Shown: positions 14,739-15,637 of the stretch, in pieces
How positions within the stretch are numbered: the stretch's first letter is position 1
Layout of the letters: each line of letters opens with the position of its first letter
NCBI GenBank assembly: GCA_001970855.1
Contig: LSSN01001550.1
Location: 1 to 15,637, forward strand
DNA length: 15,637 nucleotides
Direction of reading: 5' to 3'
Origin: Smittium culicis
Lineage: Eukaryota > Kickxellomycota > Harpellomycetes > Harpellales > Legeriomycetaceae
Notes under the pieces: generated by a model
What the model was told of the DNA's origin: nothing
The model's database searches: none
The model's input: only the letters and a program-made list of their open reading frames with translations
Position numbers and translations under genes: made by a program

Positions 14739-15637
14739 GGGGGGAGACTAACTATGTTCAAATCGACATGATAAAAACCAACGAACAGACTATGAGCTCA
14801 AAAAATAGTGTCACAGTATTTTGAAATTCTCTTGACGAGCCTATACCCAAATTTAATCCAAACTTCGTCTCTATAAAATAAATCTGAGTTGGAAGCATGA
14901 AAGGTATAGTTAGAAAAATTTCCCTCTCTTTTAGAAAAGAATTCAATCGAAGATATTTAACCGCATGTTTCTGGATTATACACTCACTTATTCACGATAA
15001 AAATAAAGGCTGAGTGGCTTGTGTCGGTTTCTGACCTGATGAAGCTCAATTAATATGTAACAGGGCAGAATTTTAAGATGGAAAAATACCCCCCATCTTC
15101 TGTATGATACTTAGGAAAGATTTACTCGCTTTCTTGATTCTTCAGGGCGCCTTAATATATACTTTCATTTGAAATAAAATTTTCAAATACCCTCAGCTTC
15201 ACAAGAAATTCGCAGTTTCCAGTCCTAATCTACCCATTGATGCTGTTTCTGAGTAATCTATTTTTAGCCTAAATTCTCCGTTCAGTTTTTCAGAGATCAT
15301 ATAGCAGGTAACGTGAGTCTCTAACTACCTGGAAGACCTCTTGAACATGTGAGAATCCAAGTAAGTCTGCGATAATATTACATAAAAAGTATAATACAAG
15401 CTATATAACCTTGGATTCATGATCAATTACGAGAAACCGTCTAAATCCAATTTCAGTCAATTTAAAATATTTTTGGGTCGATAATAACCCGTTATACGTC
15501 CATCAAAGTCCAAACTACCAAGATATAGGATCTGTGAATCGAGGTTAGATAACTATTGAATGCTGAGTAGACGGCGTCGAGATTTCTGGAGTGCTTTATA
15601 TAGAAATCACAGTAGATTTCTGAAGCTCTTCATCCTG
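14739..15637 (+). pseudogene. DIRS-type reverse transcriptase, decayed and truncated by window end
   Basis: It begins with GGRLTMF (14739-14759), the pre-RT motif GRLxxF typical of DIRS elements. Then come FPSLLEKNSIEDI, SGLYTHLFTIKIKAEWLVSV and SDLMKLN (about 14910-15050), a stop, then YVTGQNFKMEK. These match LLEKxAIExV, GFYSxLFxVxKK, PVxDLKxLNxYVxxxxFKME. A shift near 15140 gives ILQGALIYTF (the DLQxAYxHI block), then YLEDLLNM (15326-15349), where YLDD is expected, and LGFMINYEKPSKSNFSQFK with FLG (15410-15478), matching the thumb motif LGFxINxEKSxLxPxxxxxFLG. The final part (about 15560-15637) reads like the following helical region. The YLDD to YLED change and numerous stops show it is inactive. 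Confidence 0.7.

Larger units (their letters stand above)
13890..15637 (+). mobile_element. Decayed DIRS-like retrotransposon, gag-like plus RT, runs off window
   Basis: A gag-like protein and a DIRS-type reverse transcriptase follow one another on the + strand. From 13890 to about 15135 both are read in the same frame with no need of a shift. After that the RT continues in the second frame to the window end. DIRS elements replicate with a reverse transcriptase and integrate with a tyrosine recombinase instead of an integrase. The recombinase and terminal repeats would lie beyond 15637, so the class rests on the RT and gag style. About twenty stops interrupt the first 415 codons, so the copy is dead. 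Retention of one frame over 1.2 kb indicates decay mainly by point mutation. Confidence 0.65.

Noticed and set aside
14430..14946. Two minus-strand open frames (14430-14669 and 14758-14946)
   Set aside because: Both are antisense to the gag-like/RT remnant of the DIRS-like element, whose sense strand has the recognisable motifs.
1..15637. tRNA or rRNA genes, CRISPR arrays, bacterial operon signals
   Set aside because: No tRNA T-loop with matching arms, no rRNA core sequence and no regularly spaced repeats were seen; the gene content is eukaryotic.
1..15637. A microsporidian origin, considered because of AT-richness, short 5' leader and lack of introns
   Set aside because: The glutamate dehydrogenase is nearly full length and resembles that of ordinary fungi, and a DIRS-like element is present; I could not exclude it without a phylogeny.

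Overview
The window looks like AT-rich fungal nuclear DNA. It holds one intact gene surrounded by decayed retrotransposons. The gene (6606-9626, minus strand) is a 1006-codon, uninterrupted open frame for the large fungal-type NAD-dependent glutamate dehydrogenase (GDH2 class). The lack of introns, the AT-rich flanks and a DIRS-like retroelement suggest an intron-poor, early-diverging fungus, for example a Zoopagomycota/Harpellales-like or Mucoromycota-like lineage. That placement is inference only. The full-length metabolic gene argues against a typical microsporidian.

Layout. Positions about 319-3621 (+) are a badly decayed Ty3/gypsy-type LTR retrotransposon. Recognisable pieces occur in the canonical order gag, zinc knuckle, protease, reverse transcriptase, RNase H, with many stops and frame changes; no integrase or LTR was found. 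Positions about 3770-4425 (+) are the 3' end of a non-LTR (LINE) element: a C-terminal CX2CX9HX4C zinc motif, a frameshifted C-terminal tail, then AATAAA and an A9 tail running directly into G9. Positions 4426-5436 hold nothing recognisable. Positions 5437-6075 (+) are one reading frame with unusually few stops that would encode an unidentified membrane-type protein, broken by four stops. The gdh gene follows, with a possible poly(A) signal after it and a possible TATA element before it.

Positions 9627-13900 have no convincing gene. Parts are pyrimidine-rich on the + strand and read like eroded coding DNA on the minus strand. Positions 13890-15637 (+) are a second large retroelement remnant. 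A gag-like coiled-coil protein is followed in the same frame by a DIRS-type reverse transcriptase, which runs off the window end.

Only the dehydrogenase looks functional. It would oxidise glutamate to 2-oxoglutarate and ammonium, making NADH. No other gene here forms a pathway with it. The biological story is an isolated housekeeping gene in a graveyard of three retrotransposon classes. All identifications rest on reading motifs by eye; no search was run.
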